A stretch of DNA of 64,000 nt from Rotaria macrura (lineage: Eukaryota; Rotifera; Eurotatoria; Philodinida; Philodinidae). Shown here in pieces: positions 35,108 to 46,400 of the stretch. The number at the start of each line of letters is the position of its first letter. Position 1 is the stretch's first letter. The stretch covers positions 1-64,000 of the forward strand of contig OENT01000619.1 of NCBI GenBank assembly GCA_900239685.1, written 5' to 3'. Made by a program: the position numbers and the translations under genes. Below the pieces are notes generated by a model. That model was not told the DNA's origin, ran no database searches, and saw nothing but the letters and a program-made list of their open reading frames with translations.

Positions 35108-38053
35108 TTATGAATGATTAATATGATTATCGAGAAGGATTTTAATTTGTTTTTCAAGATTTAATGTTTTCTCTAAATCGGGATGATGCATAGGTAATAT
35201 TGTCTTTTGTATATTCAATGTTTTTTGTGTTTCAATAGAAGCTTGTTCGTATTGTTTTTTATCAATATGTAATAATGCAAGATTATAATAAGATATAGCT
35301 ATATCAGGATGTTCCATAGGTAAACACTGCTGTCGAATATGAAGTGCATCATTGTAATATTGTAGTGCTTGTTCATATTCAATGGAATTTCCATTCGATA
35401 TACGAGCTAATGTTTGATGAACGCGTCCTAAATTATATAGACTTGTTGCTAAATCAGGATGTGTTGGCGGTAAATATATTCGTCTTATATCATAGGCTTT
35501 TTGTTGATACTTAAGTGCTCGTGTAACGTCACCCGTTTCGTCGTAAAGACAACCAATATTATTGTACGTCCAGGCTAAATCAATATCTTGACTTATTGAT
35601 AAATGTTTACGAGTAGATAAAACACGCTTGTACATGTCGAGTGCTAAATTGTACTGATGTTGTCGATGATAAATAACACCCATGGATAGAAGAACCGATG
35701 ATAAGAGATCTAATGAAATTGTTTCACTTGTATTCAATGCTTTATGATAATGATTTAATGCTGAATTATAATCACCGTTCTTTTGATAAATATGTCCGAC
35801 TTTAATCAGTATTCTAATAATTTTTTCTGGATTTTGTATTTGATATGTTAATGCTTGTTTATAATATTTCAAGGCATGATTAAAATCACATTTCATTTCA
35901 TATGCAACTCCTATATTATCGAGTGTAAAAGCAATTTCTTCGTCATACATATTCTTATCGTTTTCATTAACGTACAAATTTAATGCTTCAGTATAATAAT
36001 CAATAGCTTGATTATAATCATGTTGATCTAAGCATAAGAGTCCCATATTATTAAAGCAAATAGGTATTCTCATTCTTTGATCATAACTATTCTTATATGT
36101 TTGTAGTGAACGTTGAAATAAGTCGAAAGCCTTTTTATATTCATTTAGATGATGATAAATAAGTGCAAGATTATTACAACTATCACCAATATTTGGATGA
36201 CTTATGGGAAGAATCTTTTCACGAATATCCAACGCTTTTAAACAATAATGTAATGCTTGATCATATTGTTTAACATAATAGAAAACTAAACCGATGCTAT
36301 TATAGTTGGTGGCCATTATTGGATGATCAATAGTTGGTAGATATTTTTCATAAAATTTCATAGCCTGAAATAAATATTTCAATGCATATTTATATTCATG
36401 TTTATGTGTAAATATAACGCCAATAGCATTTTGACTATTTGATAATAATAATTCTGATGTATGTAAATGTTGTTTAAGAATTTTAATTACATCAAAATGA
36501 TAATCAAGTGCTAAATCATAATTTTTTTGTTCTAAATAAATTAAACCAAGATTATTGGTTGTCCGAGCTAGATTAAGATAGTTTATTGGATTTTCATGTC
36601 GTTGAATATTATACGCAGTTTTAAAATCTTTCAATGCATCATCATATAAACCTTTGTAAAATTTTACTCGACCGATATTTGTGAATAACGATGCTTGATC
36701 CTTGATTGTATTTGATGAAAGTAATTTTTCAAAATAAACTTGTGCTTGATGATATTGACCCATGTCAGTTAATAATGAACCGAATATAAGTAAAATATCA
36801 CCCTTTTCCATTTCACGTCTATTCGCTTCGATGTATGTTCTAACAATCTGTCGAGCTTCGTTTGTTAAATTCATGCGTATTGTCCACATATGTTTACTAC
36901 TATCATAATAAACTTCATTGATTTTAAATGCACAACCTATATCGAATAAAATTTCTTCTTCTTCAGGATAAATACTCGACGATGATATATCAGCAAATGC
37001 AACATCATCTAAATTTACGTCAACTTGAATTATAAATAATACAGGTAGAATATCGACAGAACGTTTAGAAGTCTTTATTGCAAATTCCAATGCTAGATCA
37101 TAATTACGGGTCGTTGATAGAAAACCATTTGTGGATATTAATGAACCAACATTTGATTGAAAACGATTCAATTCATCTTGAGTCAATTTCAAACCACGAT
37201 ACAATGTTAATATTGGTTCATCGATTTGTTTATTTCGAAATTTTTCATGTTCAACAACTAAATGTTTGCATAGATCATGAATATAATAACGAAATACATA
37301 TAATAATTCAACATCTTCAGTTCTCAATGCTTTATTACATAACCGATAGATAAAAGATTGTTTTGTATACCAACGTACTGCATCATTATCTGTATATGTT
37401 CGATTAAAATCATCAATATTTTTCAGTTCGTCCATATTTCCTCGATAGTAATTTTGACATTGCTCAATCATTTCACGTTTAGCTTCTTCCGATCGTGGCA
37501 TATGTAGAAGAACATCTTTAAATAATTGAAACCAAAGAAATGATGCTGATTCTTTTGATAGATCTCTCGTAGATTTTTGTTTTTCATATAAACTAAATGT
37601 TGTTACTTGTTTATGTAAATCATTTAATGCCTCACGAATAGATTCTATCAAACGATCTTCATCATCGAAGATACCAACTATTTTCGAAAATGTTTTTTCA
37701 TCCTTATATCTATCCGTGTATTTTAAAACATTCATACAAAATATAAATATTGAATCAACTTGTGCTAAGTCATGTATATCGATTAGACATTGTCCGGCAT
37801 AATCACCAGATACAATAAGAAATATTCGTTCTTTACTGATCGAACGAACATATTCTATACAAGGTTCCACATCGGTGTAAAGTAAAACATAATCAGTTAT
37901 TTCACGTAATGTTGTTCGTGCTGTATCAATGGTTCTGTCTAACCAAATTAATGTCACATCTTCTTTATTTTCAAATGCATATGATGCAGATTTTGTGACA
38001 GCAGTTAAATTTGAAAGACGAAGACATTTATTACTTGTACTAATACCCATCAA
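35108..38053 (-). CDS. NAD+:arginine ADP-ribosyltransferase fused to TPR/kinesin-light-chain repeats, 981 aa
   Basis: An intronless reading frame. Residues about 1-200 form an N-terminal region common to bdelloid ART proteins (EDVTLIWLDRTIDTARTT; later RIFLIVSGDYAGQ). The ART domain follows. LTLYRGLKLT (about 280) supplies the R of the R-S-E triad. STNGFLSTTR (about 310) is the STS motif. PEEEEILF (about 365) carries the E-x-E motif of arginine-specific transferases. From about residue 415 to 970 there are roughly 13 TPR units with the kinesin-light-chain spacing and wording (YNNIGLVYYxxxQYDxALxYxxKALxI..., HPDLATSLYNLG). The domains imply transfer of ADP-ribose from NAD+ to a protein Arg, with the TPRs choosing the target. 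There is no signal peptide, so it is likely cytosolic. All catalytic motif residues appear intact. This architecture is strongly expanded in bdelloids. Confidence 0.9.
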   Translation of the reverse strand: MMGISTSNKCLRLSNLTAVTKSASYAFENKEDVTLIWLDRTIDTARTTLREITDYVLLYTDVEPCIEYVRSISKERIFLIVSGDYAGQCLIDIHDLAQVDSIFIFCMNVLKYTDRYKDEKTFSKIVGIFDDEDRLIESIREALNDLHKQVTTFSLYEKQKSTRDLSKESASFLWFQLFKDVLLHMPRSEEAKREMIEQCQNYYRGNMDELKNIDDFNRTYTDNDAVRWYTKQSFIYRLCNKALRTEDVELLYVFRYYIHDLCKHLVVEHEKFRNKQIDEPILTLYRGLKLTQDELNRFQSNVGSLISTNGFLSTTRNYDLALEFAIKTSKRSVDILPVLFIIQVDVNLDDVAFADISSSSIYPEEEEILFDIGCAFKINEVYYDSSKHMWTIRMNLTNEARQIVRTYIEANRREMEKGDILLIFGSLLTDMGQYHQAQVYFEKLLSSNTIKDQASLFTNIGRVKFYKGLYDDALKDFKTAYNIQRHENPINYLNLARTTNNLGLIYLEQKNYDLALDYHFDVIKILKQHLHTSELLLSNSQNAIGVIFTHKHEYKYALKYLFQAMKFYEKYLPTIDHPIMATNYNSIGLVFYYVKQYDQALHYCLKALDIREKILPISHPNIGDSCNNLALIYHHLNEYKKAFDLFQRSLQTYKNSYDQRMRIPICFNNMGLLCLDQHDYNQAIDYYTEALNLYVNENDKNMYDEEIAFTLDNIGVAYEMKCDFNHALKYYKQALTYQIQNPEKIIRILIKVGHIYQKNGDYNSALNHYHKALNTSETISLDLLSSVLLSMGVIYHRQHQYNLALDMYKRVLSTRKHLSISQDIDLAWTYNNIGCLYDETGDVTRALKYQQKAYDIRRIYLPPTHPDLATSLYNLGRVHQTLARISNGNSIEYEQALQYYNDALHIRQQCLPMEHPDIAISYYNLALLHIDKKQYEQASIETQKTLNIQKTILPMHHPDLEKTLNLEKQIKILLDNHINHS

Positions 38054-38552
38054 ACATGAATGATAATTTATGAATGCAAAAGAAACGAAATTTCACGTGT
38101 TTTATTGATATTATCATTTCGGTGACGTTGATTCTAATTATTGATTATGTATGAAGGACATAATTGCGTGCTATCTTTTCTTATTTCAAACTATGTATAC
38201 CGAAGGATATTGATTTATGACTAATCATAGAAATGATATACTGACTGAGTATCCTAATATATTTACAAAGTATATTTGTAATTTACTCAATCATAAAAAA
38301 TAATCTCTCTACATTCTTTAGTAGTCTATCGAGAATATTCAATCTTGCTTTATTATTGTGTTCTCGAATCATAACAATTGAAATTATTATCATGAAATAA
38401 AATGCACTGGAATCTTTCTTTATTAAATCATATCATATTTGTTTCTTTGCATAAAAAGTACGTTTTCGTGTGTGTTCCTTTTCCTCTCAGTTTCAATTTT
38501 ATTCAATATTGTCAGTTACATGTAAGTAACGATTGAATAAAAATATTAAATT
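38054..38552. other. Intergenic, no gene seen
   Basis: Short AT-rich gap between the ADP-ribosyltransferase start and the end of the secreted-peptide gene. It should contain the former's promoter. Confidence 0.4.
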
Positions 38553-39026
38553 CTACCAATTGCTGTAGAATTGACTGACGCCACGTCGCCACACTTCTTG
38601 ATCATCTCTATTCAATACAAATACAAAACAAGATATAACAGTAAGATATATGATTTGAAAGATTCTTTTTTTGTCAACGTACCTCACTGGTTCATATCTT
38701 TCATTATTAATCGTACGTAAGTCTGCATAAAAAAGAAAAGGATTTTTATCAATATTTCTTCGAAAATGTTATTCAAACTTACAATCGCATAAACGGCTTT
38801 TTCGAAACATGCACAAATCGGCGTAATTAGTATTGCTTAATGATCTTTGATGATTGTCGATACTTTCTGGAGAAACACTACGACATTGAACAACTTCTAG
38901 AGAGGAAAAAAAACAAAAAATGAATGTTATCATAACAATAAGAAAACATTAAAACAATTATAGCTTACGAAATAAAACGAGTAGTGTAACAAGAGATAAA
39001 AACATCAAACGAGTCAATTCTTGCAT
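38553..39026 (-). CDS. Small secreted peptide precursor, 88 aa, four exons
   Basis: Exons 39026-38969, 38896-38783, 38722-38683 and 38607-38553. Every junction has consensus GT-AG sites and matching phase (1, 1, 2), and the last exon ends at TAG. The protein begins with a clear signal peptide (MQELTRLMFLSLVTLLVLFQ, then VVQC). The roughly 64-residue mature part contains one CX7C loop (Cys48-Cys56, CMFRKSRLC) and one dibasic site (Arg78-Arg79), followed by the terminal nonapeptide GVSQFYSNW. Small size, secretion, a short disulfide loop and a dibasic site are typical of neuropeptide or hormone precursors. I do not recognise the family. There is no C-terminal Gly-Lys/Arg amidation signal. It could instead be another small secreted effector. 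The exons are too short to show up in ORF scans. Confidence 0.7.
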
Positions 39027-39994
39027 ATCGAATAACTGTCTTGTATACAGACTATTGATATTCTTAATCGGACGTAAGGAAATCTAAGATAGAGAACAAC
39101 AATTGTGAAATGAATGAGTACTTTCTTCGACTCTTATCCATCTTTTTTGCTTTCATTTTCTTTCGCTCTCTCTCTGTCTCTTTCTCACTCACTCACTTAT
39201 ACTCACTCTTCTTTTATCGTCTCTCAATCGTTCAAATGTCAACAAAATTAAACATAAGAAAATCGAATTATTAGCACATATATACCTACATAGTTTACTT
39301 ATAGACATTGGTTCCCATAAATTATTTTATTATTGTTTGCTATTAAAATACAAAAAGAAATGAACAAATAATAAATAATGAAGTAAATGAAAACATATGA
39401 AATATGAGAAGGAAAAAAAGCAATCAAATAGTTAAAACAAGCTATTCTATTCTCTCTTCATCATACACATATTCCCATTTTCGTCAAGTGTCAATCGGCA
39501 CGCGCATCCTACACTGTCATAATTGAGATTTTCTTGTCTTCCGACTCACATACTTTATTTCGATTTGTGCTAAAAGCAATATTTGTATTTATATATATTT
39601 ACATTGAGAAAAGTCTACAAATATGAATATTAATCAGTTTTTATATTGATAATCGAAAATAGCACATAAACATTCTCATTACTAGTTCAAATCGAAAAGT
39701 ACAAGTACCACCGTAATTATAATCATGATAATTACTTGAGGAAAATACGATATAGAACTTAGAAATTAAATTATAAATTTAATCTAACCTACCTTGAATA
39801 AAGATCCTATTACATATCCATAGAAACATGTGTATTGTAATTTCAATCAACTGCTTTATTATTACAAAGCAATTATTCCTTATATGACTCAAAGGCATAA
39901 TTGTGCCTATGATTATCTGTCTTTAGATTCAAACAAATCAATCTAGTCAAGAATCTTGCTTTTTTTATATTTTTTAGCGAATCATTTAAATTAA
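39027..39994. other. Intergenic, no gene seen
   Basis: Contains a CT-rich low-complexity tract (about 39,155-39,225: CTCTCTCTGTCTC and CACTCACTCACTT repeats) upstream of the secreted-peptide gene, probably promoter or 5' UTR. The remainder is AT-rich. Confidence 0.45.
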
Positions 39995-41103
39995 TTATAT
40001 TTGAAAATAAGATGTTACAAGTCTTTGACATATAGGACATTTATCAACAAATGAAAAACAATTCTGACATATACACGCATGTTTACATGGTAATAAAACG
40101 TGACTAACGCGTTCAGTTAGACAAATAGCACATATTTCATCGGATATGAAAGCACCGGGCGTAAATATATCCTATATAATAGAAAACGAAGAAGTTCTTA
40201 TTACGGATATAAAAATAGAACATCATGAATTTACTTGTAGAACAAGTGATCGTCCATCGGGTAGTTTTGAGATGCGTACTAGAAATTTAGTCGAAGGCTC
40301 AGTTGATATAGATGATTTCACATGTAAAATAGCTACTTGTATTGGCTAAAGGAAAGGAAAAACATAATTACGAACTATTTTTCAATATCGAATGAATTAC
40401 CAATTGAAAAAATTCATCGGAATTTTCATCAATAAAACTATGAACAATAATAACTAACGGATATTCTCGACGTTTTTCATTGTTTTGTATTGAATGATTT
40501 TCAGCAGCTGGAAATTCGATATGTTGAACATAATCACCTGAAGTTTCGAAACTAAAAATAAACAATTATTTGATTTTCTTTCTCTAAGACAGAAAAATGT
40601 TACCTAAACGTTTCTTGATATGCTGAATTATGTTTTAGAAATTGATTTTTCAATAAGGATGATCGAAAATCGATTGCATCCAATTCGGAATAAAAATTCT
40701 GAATATTTACAAACCAATAAGCACGTAATTGACAATGAATTTGTGTGTGAAGACGAATATAAACACCATCTAATTAAACTAATCAACTCTAATCTATCAT
40801 GAATAATGTACACTTATGTCTACCTTTCATTGTCGATCGATGTTCTTCAATATTAATTCTATATGGACTATCGATTCGAACTACAGGTAAATTCTCTGCT
40901 GTTTCGGATATTGTTATATTTGTTGTTTCGTCTGCGAAAATATCACGACGATATATGTAAACAAAAAAGCAAATAGAAGAAATTAGAAAAACAACGACAA
41001 ATGCATAATGATTAATTTCGGTATGATACCTGGCAACAAGAACCATTGAAATGAATCCAATGAGCATAAATATATAAGGTAAAATTTCAGCGAAATCAAT
41101 CAT
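39995..41103 (-). CDS. CGRRF1: CGRRF1-like RING-finger E3 ubiquitin ligase, 294 aa
   Basis: Five exons: 41103-40824, 40769-40604, 40551-40401, 40345-40235 and 40171-39995, all phases matching. The N-terminus has two hydrophobic membrane segments (PYIFMLIGFISMVLVAR and YAFVVVFLISSICFFVYIY). The middle follows the vertebrate CGRRF1 order: an exon rich in aromatic residues (RAYWFVNIQNFYSELDAIDF), then EYPLVIIVHSFIDE, then a strand-rich segment. The last exon is a C3HC4 RING: CAIC, then LLPCKHACIC, then NCF, then KCPIC. CGRRF1 is an ER-associated ligase linked to growth arrest and EGFR turnover in mammals. That function is carried over by similarity only. Length (294) is close to human (332). Confidence 0.8.
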
Positions 41104-41313
41104 ATTGAATGGTACGGCAGCAAGAAAATAGACGAATCTTCAAGCAGAAATATCAGATGTTTATTTTTTTTTATTTTGTTTTATCTTTCACAATAGCACA
41201 AAGAAAACAGAAAGAAAAATCACCGGCGAATTTCTATCTTTTCATTTCTATATCTGAACAAAAGAAAGGAAATAAAGAAGTAAGAGAAAAAAGAACAATG
41301 GAACTAATGAACA

Positions 41314-41832
41314 TTATTTTTTTGTCAAAAATATCATATCATCAGCAATGATACTTGTAACATAACGATCGTTACCAGTTAGTTTATCTCGTATTAGATT
41401 ATGATGAAGACGACCTTGAACATATAAACGATCACCTTGACGAACATATTTTTCAGCATTTTCTAATAGACGTGGCTGAAATATAGCGACACGATGCCAA
41501 TCAACACGCTGTTTTATTTCTCCGCTTGTTGTATTTGTTCCTGCATATTCATTTGTTGCTATATTGAATGTAACTACTTTATGTAGTTGTGTTCCACCAA
41601 CTTTAGGATCAGCTCCAACACGACCTATTAATTGTATACGATTCAACGATCGTTCCCGACCTGTTGATACTTCTAGACTTGCTTGATTTTCATCGGGTGT
41701 AGTATCTAGAAATGTTTCATCTTCGACGGTTTCTTTCTTTGGCTTTTTCACCTCGTCTTTGGCATTTTTCGAAGCAGTTCGATAAATTATTGATTGAACT
41801 GACCGTAAACTAGTTAATTTAATTAACGACAT
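41314..41832 (-). CDS. SSBP1: Mitochondrial single-stranded DNA-binding protein, 172 aa
   Basis: A single exon. An N-terminal basic, Ser/Thr-rich presequence (MSLIKLTSLRSVQSIIYRTA) and an acidic linker precede the OB-fold SSB domain from about residue 62. The domain carries LNRIQLIGRVGADPKV, VVTFNIATNE, DWHRVAIF, YVRQGDRLYVQGRL and a final SIIADDMIFL strand. This is the bacterial-type tetrameric SSB used in mtDNA replication. The protein is longer than human SSBP1 (148 aa) because of the acidic linker. No acidic tail is present, as usual for mitochondrial SSB. The neighbouring CGRRF1-like gene starts only about 210 bp downstream on the same strand. Confidence 0.95.
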   Translation of the reverse strand: MSLIKLTSLRSVQSIIYRTASKNAKDEVKKPKKETVEDETFLDTTPDENQASLEVSTGRERSLNRIQLIGRVGADPKVGGTQLHKVVTFNIATNEYAGTNTTSGEIKQRVDWHRVAIFQPRLLENAEKYVRQGDRLYVQGRLHHNLIRDKLTGNDRYVTSIIADDMIFLTKK

Positions 41833-41950
41833 CTAAAACGAAACAAGACGAATAAAAGAACCTTATATGAGAAACCATCTCCACAATTTCATTGTATATG
41901 ATTAAAAATAAAATAAAATATTCGAATGATTGCGATAAATTAAACATGAT

Positions 41951-41986
41951 TATATATATATATATGTATATATACATATATGTATT
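41951..41986. repeat. TA-rich microsatellite
   Basis: A run of TATATA with interspersed TGTATA and CATATA between the mtSSB start and the TMEM72-like stop. It is simple sequence only. Confidence 0.7.
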
Positions 41987-42002
41987 ATAAATACATTTAA
42001 CG

Positions 42003-42989
42003 CTAATGTTTTTTATTCAGTTCTTGATCCATCACAAGTGTTGATGATAAATTATCATTATTGATTCCAATGGTCGACGTTTGCGTTGAGATTGATGATG
42101 ATCGTGCTGACGGATTCGATGCTTGAATGATACCATTGTCTTCTTGTATTTCATCATGGTTAATTATTTTATATTTAAATGTTTTCACGAAGTATAAAAA
42201 TCCAGTAAGAGCAATTAGAATACCTGTTAAAAAGCAGTGGTTTAACAAAGATTTATTCGAATGATCTTCATGAACACAATCGAATAAAACACTTACCGAT
42301 AATTCTAATATCGATTCTCGTGTTCGGTAAAAGCCATGTTGGTATTAAGAATGGTATTGAACAGCCAACGTAAATGATTGTCTTGAGCCAATTATCAATA
42401 GGAAGACAACATACCCAATAAAAACATGTTTCACTTCTGAAAATGTTTCATTAATGAAAAGGATACATGTCGAACGATGAATAAACATGATGTTGACAAA
42501 CAAAAGCAACGCCCATTTACCCGGCACAAAATTATATACTTTATTCATGTATAGAACCATCACCATAAATATATTCTTTTTTTCCAAACTATCATATATT
42601 AATAATGTGTATGTTTACCGGAAACAACAAATACAACAGTTGATAAACTTATCAAATATCCAAAGAAGTTCCAAATATGCAAAAATAATTGTTACGATTC
42701 TTAAAATATTTATACGTACTATCATAGTACTTATTTTTCTTTGAAGAATTAAAATACATACGTTACATATATTCGAAAATTCAATTGACCCATTCCATTC
42801 CATTCCAAATACGTCATAAGTATGAGGCCTAAATAATACAAATATAATAATTAGTCCGATCATGTTCTAAATAGAAGAAAACCAACCGGAAGTTGTTATC
42901 AACCCGAGAGTTCTTGCAAGTGCTGTAATGAAAATGAAAATGCCTCCTCTTCGTTCGTGCGTGCGATAAAATTCATTGTCAATCCTCAT
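42003..42989 (-). CDS. TMEM72: TMEM72-like four-pass membrane protein, 203 aa
   Basis: Five exons: 42989-42887, 42828-42762, 42699-42619, 42436-42297 and 42223-42003. An in-frame TAG precedes the ATG, so the start is secure, and phases match throughout. Four hydrophobic segments are spaced as in vertebrate TMEM72: GIFIFITALARTLGLITTSG, IYVTIVTIIFAYLELLWIF, then CFYWVCCLPIDNWLKTIIYV leading into SIPFLIPTWLL, and GILIALTGFLYFV. The HW/W..C...W...FL layout of the third segment and the basic KTFKYK after the last match the family. The cytosolic tail is Ser/Thr-rich and ends KKH. TMEM72 has no established molecular function. Each exon is too short to be caught by ORF scans, and other overlapping frames here are shadows. 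Confidence 0.65.
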
Positions 42990-43494
42990 CTAGAACAAAG
43001 AAGTATGATTTTTAAAGATGTTTTATCTAGTTTATTGTATGCAAAAAATAGATAGACAAAAACAAAAGGAACAAAGAGAAAACAACAACGCCAATACACT
43101 ATTTGTAGAGAACAAAACAGAAACACAAAGAAAAGCATAAACATTGATAAAGAAAAAAGAATGGGATCATATCTTACAAAGAAATAGCAACAGATTTAAA
43201 TTTCATGTGTTGTTTTTGCCTACGGTATTTTATTTTTGAAATCACATATAGAAGATAGCGTCTAAGTCTGTATATGAATGATTTAATAAATCATTAGATG
43301 GAACTCACATTTTTTTTTCTATCACCGGAATAGGCTCGAGAGACAGAGAATTAAAGAGGAAGAATAAATAAGTATACACACAATGACTAAAACAAAGCAA
43401 AAGCATGCATTTTATATTGTATTGTTTCTTTTTTTTTTGTATCATTTTCTATTAATAAGATTTTCTACGAATATCACAGGCCCTTGGTTTGTAT
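42990..43494. other. Short intergenic region
   Basis: Separates the TMEM72-like start from the stop of the RS/Q-rich gene. AT-rich with no coding signal. It should contain the TMEM72-like promoter. Confidence 0.4.
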
Positions 43495-46400
43495 TCATTT
43501 TGGTACATAAGGAATTTGAACGACACGCATCGCTTGTGAATTCGGTTGAGCGAATACAATCTGTCCGGCTGAATTTTGTAAGAATATAGCACCGCCCGAT
43601 TGTTGCATGGCAGCTATTTGTTGAGCTTGAAGTTGAGCAGCAAGAACTTGTTGTTGTTGCTGTTGTAATTGTAACTGTTGTATGAAACTTGCTGATGAAT
43701 AAGCGACAGGTGGTCGAATAACTTGTACCAATTGTCCATTATGTTGAATAAATTGTGGTTGCTGCTGCTGTTGTTGGGCTTGTAATAATTGTGCAGTCGG
43801 ATATTCAATAAAATGTTGAATACCACCTTGGCAAACAAAGAGAAACGTGAAGATAGACCCGAAAATTTCCTTTTTTTGTATTATACCTTGTGGTGTTCGT
43901 ACAGCTACTACACGTGGCTGTTGAACAGCAGTTTGCATAGGCATATACAATGGCTGTGTTGGTTGAGCAATAGGTACTAATTGTGGATTAACATTACCTG
44001 TTGTTTGAATCATCATCTGTTGACCATCCTGATTAAGAACTGTTGTAGTTCCACCTGGTGTTGTTTGTCCTGATGCTGGACAACTTTCACTACCACTCGA
44101 TCCTGCTGAATTAGGTGACATTTGCTGTTGTTGGTATTGCTGCTGCTGCTGTTGTTGTTGTTGTTGTTGCAGCTGTTGCTGTTGTTGCTGCTGTTGTTGT
44201 TCCATGGTGATAGAAGAAGTATCATGATTAGCTGTAATTTGTGAAGTAGCTGCGGATGCCATTTGAAGTTGATAGGTGGTTAATGCTGGACTTGGAGCTG
44301 CAACGATGAATGGACCCATTGACTAGATAAAAGCAAAAACATAGATAATCCATAGTAATCATAAAGAAGTTTGGATTTTTATTTTTAATACAGATATTGT
44401 TGGTGATGAAATAATAGGCATTTGAATAAGTGGAAGCTCAGCTAGATGCTTTTGAGTTTCCCGTTCTTCGATTAATTGTTGTGCTTGTATTTCACTAATT
44501 AAACCATGATTTTTAGCTGCATGAATTTCAGCACGATACTAAAAGATAAAATTCATAGAAAATCACTATCTAATAATTTTAGAATACATTCAATTAAGAA
44601 AATATTTGAACAACTATCGATAGAAAACATTGTAGAGACTTTTGCTTTTTCCTTATTTCAAAACTTGAGCGCATTAAAATTCATTTGATCACGAACTGTT
44701 TGGTTACGATCAATGATTCTTGACAATATACGGCAGCACTATGTAGAAATCGTTTTCCTTAAGGTGAGAAAGATTAACACAAAAAAAAATAAATAATAAA
44801 ATTCCCCTATTGAAATTCACAGTAATTTTAATTTCAAACCATGATTTGTTTGAGGGTTAAAAGATTTCTTTTGAAAGATTAGATTTCAGTCAGGCGATCT
44901 GTAATTATCTGAAAATGTTTAGAGACAAGTTAACTCTGAAGTAGAAAACAAGCTAAAAATATTGATATTGCATGGATTTCAACTGAAAATATTATCTTTC
45001 TATGAGTCATCTTCTAAGAAAGGTGATTGTTGAGTGCTACTTTCAATAGGTAATACAAAGAACTTGCATCATTTTTAAACTAATATAATTTCGAGAATAT
45101 AGACTCTTCATTCTAAAATGATGAAAATTGCATGTGTCTACAATGTAATCATCTTTATTAAGTTTGTTAACAAACACGAAAGCATGCTATATGTTAAAAA
45201 GTATTATAAATACTTTCAAATCGTTGAGCATTTCAAAATTTTCTGGATCATCCATGTCTGGTGGAGTAAATGAATGTTCTTTGTTGATTTTTTTCTGAAA
45301 AATAAAGCGTAAAAGGAATGAAAAATTATGGAAAGTCGAAAAAAGAAACGTTCATATTTACCTCAAACTCTGGTGGTAATTTCGGTCCGATCATTGGTTC
45401 ACCATCAGCATCGACATCATCCGTATCGTTTTTTTTCAATGAATATGCAGGTGTTTGTTGTTTGTTTCTTCCTTTTGCATTCTTTTTTTGTCCAACTGCA
45501 CGTGGCTGATTTTGATTTACAGTTAAAATAATAGGTTCAGGTTTATTTTCTTCATTTGTTGCTATTACTGTTGTTGTTGTTGCCATCGGTGTTGTTGCTG
45601 TTGTTACTGTGGCTGCTGTTGATATTGCCATTGCTTCGTCCGTATGTTCTTCATTGTTTGAAGATTTTGGTGTTGCAGCAATCAGTACTCGAGGTTGTTT
45701 ATTATTAGGCAATTTTCGGGTCGCAACATTCGATGTTAAATTATATTTATTGCCATGTTTATTTGGCGTTGAACGACGTAAATTCTCGGTTGATTGTCCA
45801 CGAAGATTTCGTGGACCATTACGAGTCCCACGCCCACGACGTGTTATAGCACCTCCTCGTCCACCTTTGCCATGATTATTTGTTTGCTGTTGATGATTAT
45901 GATTATGATTATGATTATGATTCGAATGACGAGACGATTTTTTATTATGACTTCGTGATCTTGATCGGCTACGTGTACTACGTGATGATGTTGATGTGCG
46001 AGAACTTCGTGAACTTGATGAACGACGTCGGGAATACGAACGTGACGAACGACGACTACTACGGCTACTGTGACGTCCACGATTATCACTTGAACTCGAT
46101 GACGTACGCGATGATGAACGAGATGATCCTATGAAAAACAAAAACGAAAAGAACAGATATTACGCGAAAATGAGAACAAATGAATATTTTTCCACGAACG
46201 TGTTCGTCGACGTCGGTATCTTCGATGTGAACGACTTGACGATGAACGTGAACTATCTGATGATGTTGTTGTATATGACGAACGTGAACTTGATGATGAT
46301 GAATGACGACGATGACGACGATGCCGTCGACGACTATTACGTCTTCGTCGTCTAGATGACGATGCTGATGTCGATCGAGAATCACGATCATTATCATGAT

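Noticed and set aside
42345-42587. 80-codon minus-strand frame with hydrophobic segments
   Set aside because: It overlaps the TMEM72-like exon 42436-42297 in another frame and fits no splice phase.
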